In this document: positions 62,464 to 64,000 of the stretch, piece after piece | Layout of the letters: each line of letters starts with the position of its first letter | Numbering within the stretch: position 1 is the first letter of the stretch | Origin: DASVDE01 sp963740065 | GTDB taxonomy: Bacteria > Actinomycetota > Thermoleophilia > Solirubrobacterales > 70-9 | Reading direction: 5' to 3' | DNA: 64,000 nt | Assembly: GCA_963740065.1 (NCBI GenBank) | Contig: CAVUCS010000006.1 | Coordinates: forward strand, 186,001-250,000 | The notes under the pieces: generated by a model | What the model was told of the DNA's origin: nothing | The model's input: the letters and a program-made list of their open reading frames with translations, nothing else | Database searches by the model: none | Program-made: the position numbers and the translations under genes

Positions 62464-62924
62464 CGCCCTCTCCCCTTGCAGGTTGGACAGCGTCGAGGTC
62501 GCGGGTGCGGCCCTGCCATCTCCTCCTTGGGCCAGGGTGCGCCGCGGCGACAAACTCCCTCACAGTAGGTGTGCATCTGGACCTGGCGGACGAGCTCGGG
62601 CAAACCGTCCGAGAGGAGCCATCGCTCGTCAGGCGGCCCTTTTGGATCCCACATGCACAGCGCATCGTCGCCCCATCGGTGTCGCAGGCACGCCGGCCCA
62701 TCGATGTAGACACGCGCGTCGTCCTCCCCGAACTTGAAATCGATGCGGGTGGCGCGAGCTTCGTTGGTCCCGGGAACGTCAACGAGGAACTGGTACCGCA
62801 GCACGCCATCGACGAACTCCCGCTTGACGTTCAGATTGTTCCGCGCGGCATCCCCCTCGAAGAGGATCTGTCCGGCGACATCGCCGGACAGATCCCCAGC
62901 CCGTTTTAGGTCGGGCAGTCTCAC
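62460..62924 (-). CDS. E2/UBC-like protein, candidate CBASS ubiquitin-like conjugase
   Basis: 154 residues, GTG start overlapping the nucleotidyltransferase stop (GTGA). Beta strands YQFLVDVPGTNEARATRIDFKFGEDDARVYIDG are followed by CLRHRWGDDALCMWDPKGPPDERWLLSDGLPELVRQVQMH: the order H..LC-x-W..WL..GL..L fits the catalytic loop of bacterial E2 proteins, with Cys90 as candidate catalytic residue. WPKEEMAGPHPRPRRCPTCKGRGR adds a zinc-knuckle-like tail. No E1 or JAB gene is seen between its neighbours. An exact 14-bp inverted repeat lies near the 5' end. The E2 call is a motif-order judgement. Confidence 0.55.
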   Translation of the reverse strand: MRLPDLKRAGDLSGDVAGQILFEGDAARNNLNVKREFVDGVLRYQFLVDVPGTNEARATRIDFKFGEDDARVYIDGPACLRHRWGDDALCMWDPKGPPDERWLLSDGLPELVRQVQMHTYCEGVCRRGAPWPKEEMAGPHPRPRRCPTCKGRGR

Positions 62925-64000
62925 AAATTCTTGGCGCCGCCCGAACGGGTCCGCTTTGGCTTGGGGCCGCCGCCGAGAACACCTACCAGAGCTCCAGTGT
63001 CTCCACTCCGAAGCCCACGGCCCATCCCACGTTCCTCGTGCTTCAAAATCGACTCGATCTCCGGACCGAAGAGCTCTTCGAGGTGCGCCCGCGCGCCAGC
63101 CTTGCTCGACGCGTTCATCGCCCGCTCAACGATGGCGGCCATCTGCTCCAGCCTGGCGGCAGCCATTTCTTGGGTGACGCCCTCGGGGAGCTTGAGCGGC
63201 TCGATTACCGCCGGCGCAGGATCCTCGGTCAGCCCAGCCGCGATGCTCTTTGCTGATCCGATCAAAAAGCCGTGCAACGTCGCCGCGAGCGGCCCCTCCT
63301 CCTCTATTAGCTCGAGGGCCAAAGCGCTGAGGTTCCATGAACACATCACCGCGATGCCGCCATTCGCCGCATCGCGCTTGACGGCCCGCTTGCTGAGGCG
63401 CAGGACGTGGGCCCGTACGACCCGGAGCAATTCGCGGTGACGAATCGTCATCAAGTCCGTGTGGAGTTCGGGGTCAGCGGGATCCCACCCGTTACGACGA
63501 CGATTCGGGATCCAGATCCCAGGGCCGTCGGCGCGATCGAGGCCGACGATCAGCTCAACGTAGGGGTCGACCGGACCCCACTCGTCGATCTCGACGGTTT
63601 CGTTGCAAAGGAATTTGATCGCGCGGTTTCCGCCAAGATCGATTTCGGCGGAGGGATAGTAGTGCCGCAGTCTCGGGAGGACGAAATCGGAGAACATCTG
63701 GATGAAGGCCTCCGGCCCACGCCCAGCATCGGAGTCGGGACCGAACGCTCGGAACGCCTCGAAGCGGCGGTTCACCTTGATTCCGCAGTCAGCATCCTCG
63801 AGCGGTCGGTTTGTCGTTCCGTGCGCGACGCTGCCGGATGGGAATCCGGCCCCGTCGCGCGCAGCAGCATGTCCTTCGGCTATTTCGAGGACGCGGCCAC
63901 GCCGACGACGTGCCTCTTTCAAGACCGGCATCGGTACCGAAATCTCCTGCAGGATTTCCTTGAGCGCATAGTCCGCCCAACTGGCGTCGCCCCGCTCTCG
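62921..64000 (-). CDS. CD-NTase-like nucleotidyltransferase, candidate CBASS cyclase (5' end outside window)
   Basis: Open to the right edge; 336 residues follow the first in-frame ATG (63931), but the frame continues upstream (ASWADYALKEILQEISVPMPVLKEARRRR) with a helix expected before the core. FPSGSVAHGTTNRPLEDADCGIKVNRR is the nucleotidyltransferase GS...DxD site (Asp46/Asp48 counted from that ATG), VDPYVELIVGLDRADGPGIWIPNRRRNGWDPADPELHTDLM gives a third acidic strand and the HTDL segment seen in CD-NTases. A helical C-domain and Gly/Lys-rich tail ending SGGAKNL follow. Likely makes a cyclic oligonucleotide signal. First of three overlapping genes. Confidence 0.65.
   Translation of the reverse strand, partial: RERGDASWADYALKEILQEISVPMPVLKEARRRRGRVLEIAEGHAAARDGAGFPSGSVAHGTTNRPLEDADCGIKVNRRFEAFRAFGPDSDAGRGPEAFIQMFSDFVLPRLRHYYPSAEIDLGGNRAIKFLCNETVEIDEWGPVDPYVELIVGLDRADGPGIWIPNRRRNGWDPADPELHTDLMTIRHRELLRVVRAHVLRLSKRAVKRDAANGGIAVMCSWNLSALALELIEEEGPLAATLHGFLIGSAKSIAAGLTEDPAPAVIEPLKLPEGVTQEMAAARLEQMAAIVERAMNASSKAGARAHLEELFGPEIESILKHEERGMGRGLRSGDTGALVGVLGGGPKPKRTRSGGAKNL

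Overview
The window is high-GC DNA (most codons end in G or C) from what looks like an actinobacterium. The mix of PucR-type regulators, polyamine uptake and catabolism, ferritin-like secreted proteins, an ECF sigma/anti-sigma pair and a GGDEF protein with DQ-rich repeats suggests a soil Thermoleophilia (Solirubrobacterales-like). That placement is an inference from gene content; no rRNA is present. Coding density is high and many gene pairs overlap by 4 nt (ATGA or GTGA).

Layout. 1-5.5 kb: HD-domain exoribonuclease (cut by the window edge), a CrcB fluoride-channel pair, an HTH + DUF6036 nucleotidyltransferase module, an ars operon (arsR-aquaporin-arsC) and a FAH-family enzyme. 5.5-10.2 kb: a GGDEF protein, then a three-gene operon of unknown purpose (large two-TM membrane protein, TauE/SafE permease, and a cytosolic ligand-binding domain fused to a DUF4145-like domain and zinc ribbons). 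10.2-19.4 kb: alpha/beta hydrolase, AhpD-like protein, tRNA-Phe, GH15-like enzyme, a LOG-like/helicase/divergent DHPS operon, HAD phosphatase, DtxR regulator, and the anti-sigma/ECF pair. 19.4-27.6 kb: two ferritin-like proteins, aminotransferase, AbiEi-DUF559 protein, sulfatase, HAD dehalogenase, sucCD. 27.6-34.8 kb is disturbed: tandem repeats, a frameshifted beta-propeller gene and a frameshifted PucR gene sit among intact genes (acyl-CoA carboxylase alpha, PHP phosphatase). 34.8-39.1 kb is an assimilatory sulfate operon (sir-cysH-sat-cysC). 39.2-57.5 kb is dominated by amine and amino-acid use: aldehyde dehydrogenase, alanine dehydrogenase, PucR regulator, class III aminotransferase, potABCD, MmsA-like dehydrogenase, FAD amine oxidase and two peptidase E paralogues. 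57.6-61.7 kb holds an ArsR/ECF pair, a methyltransferase with a 20-codon ORF behind it, and an acyltransferase. 61.7-64 kb is an accessory patch: a tyrosine-integrase remnant next to a tightly overlapping three-gene operon (CD-NTase-like nucleotidyltransferase, E2-like protein with a candidate catalytic Cys, single-TM protein) that reads as a minimal CBASS-type antiphage system.

The most unusual feature of the DNA itself is a set of long, perfect or near-perfect hairpin repeats. One family (four copies) hugs stop codons. A second (two copies) shows compensatory base changes, and one of its copies lies in frame inside a gene. A third (two copies) has an identical core enclosed in copy-specific but self-complementary outer arms. 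Several single-copy hairpins overlap stop codons. Parts of the genes next to some of these repeats show a shifted codon usage, and frameshifts lie near two of them.
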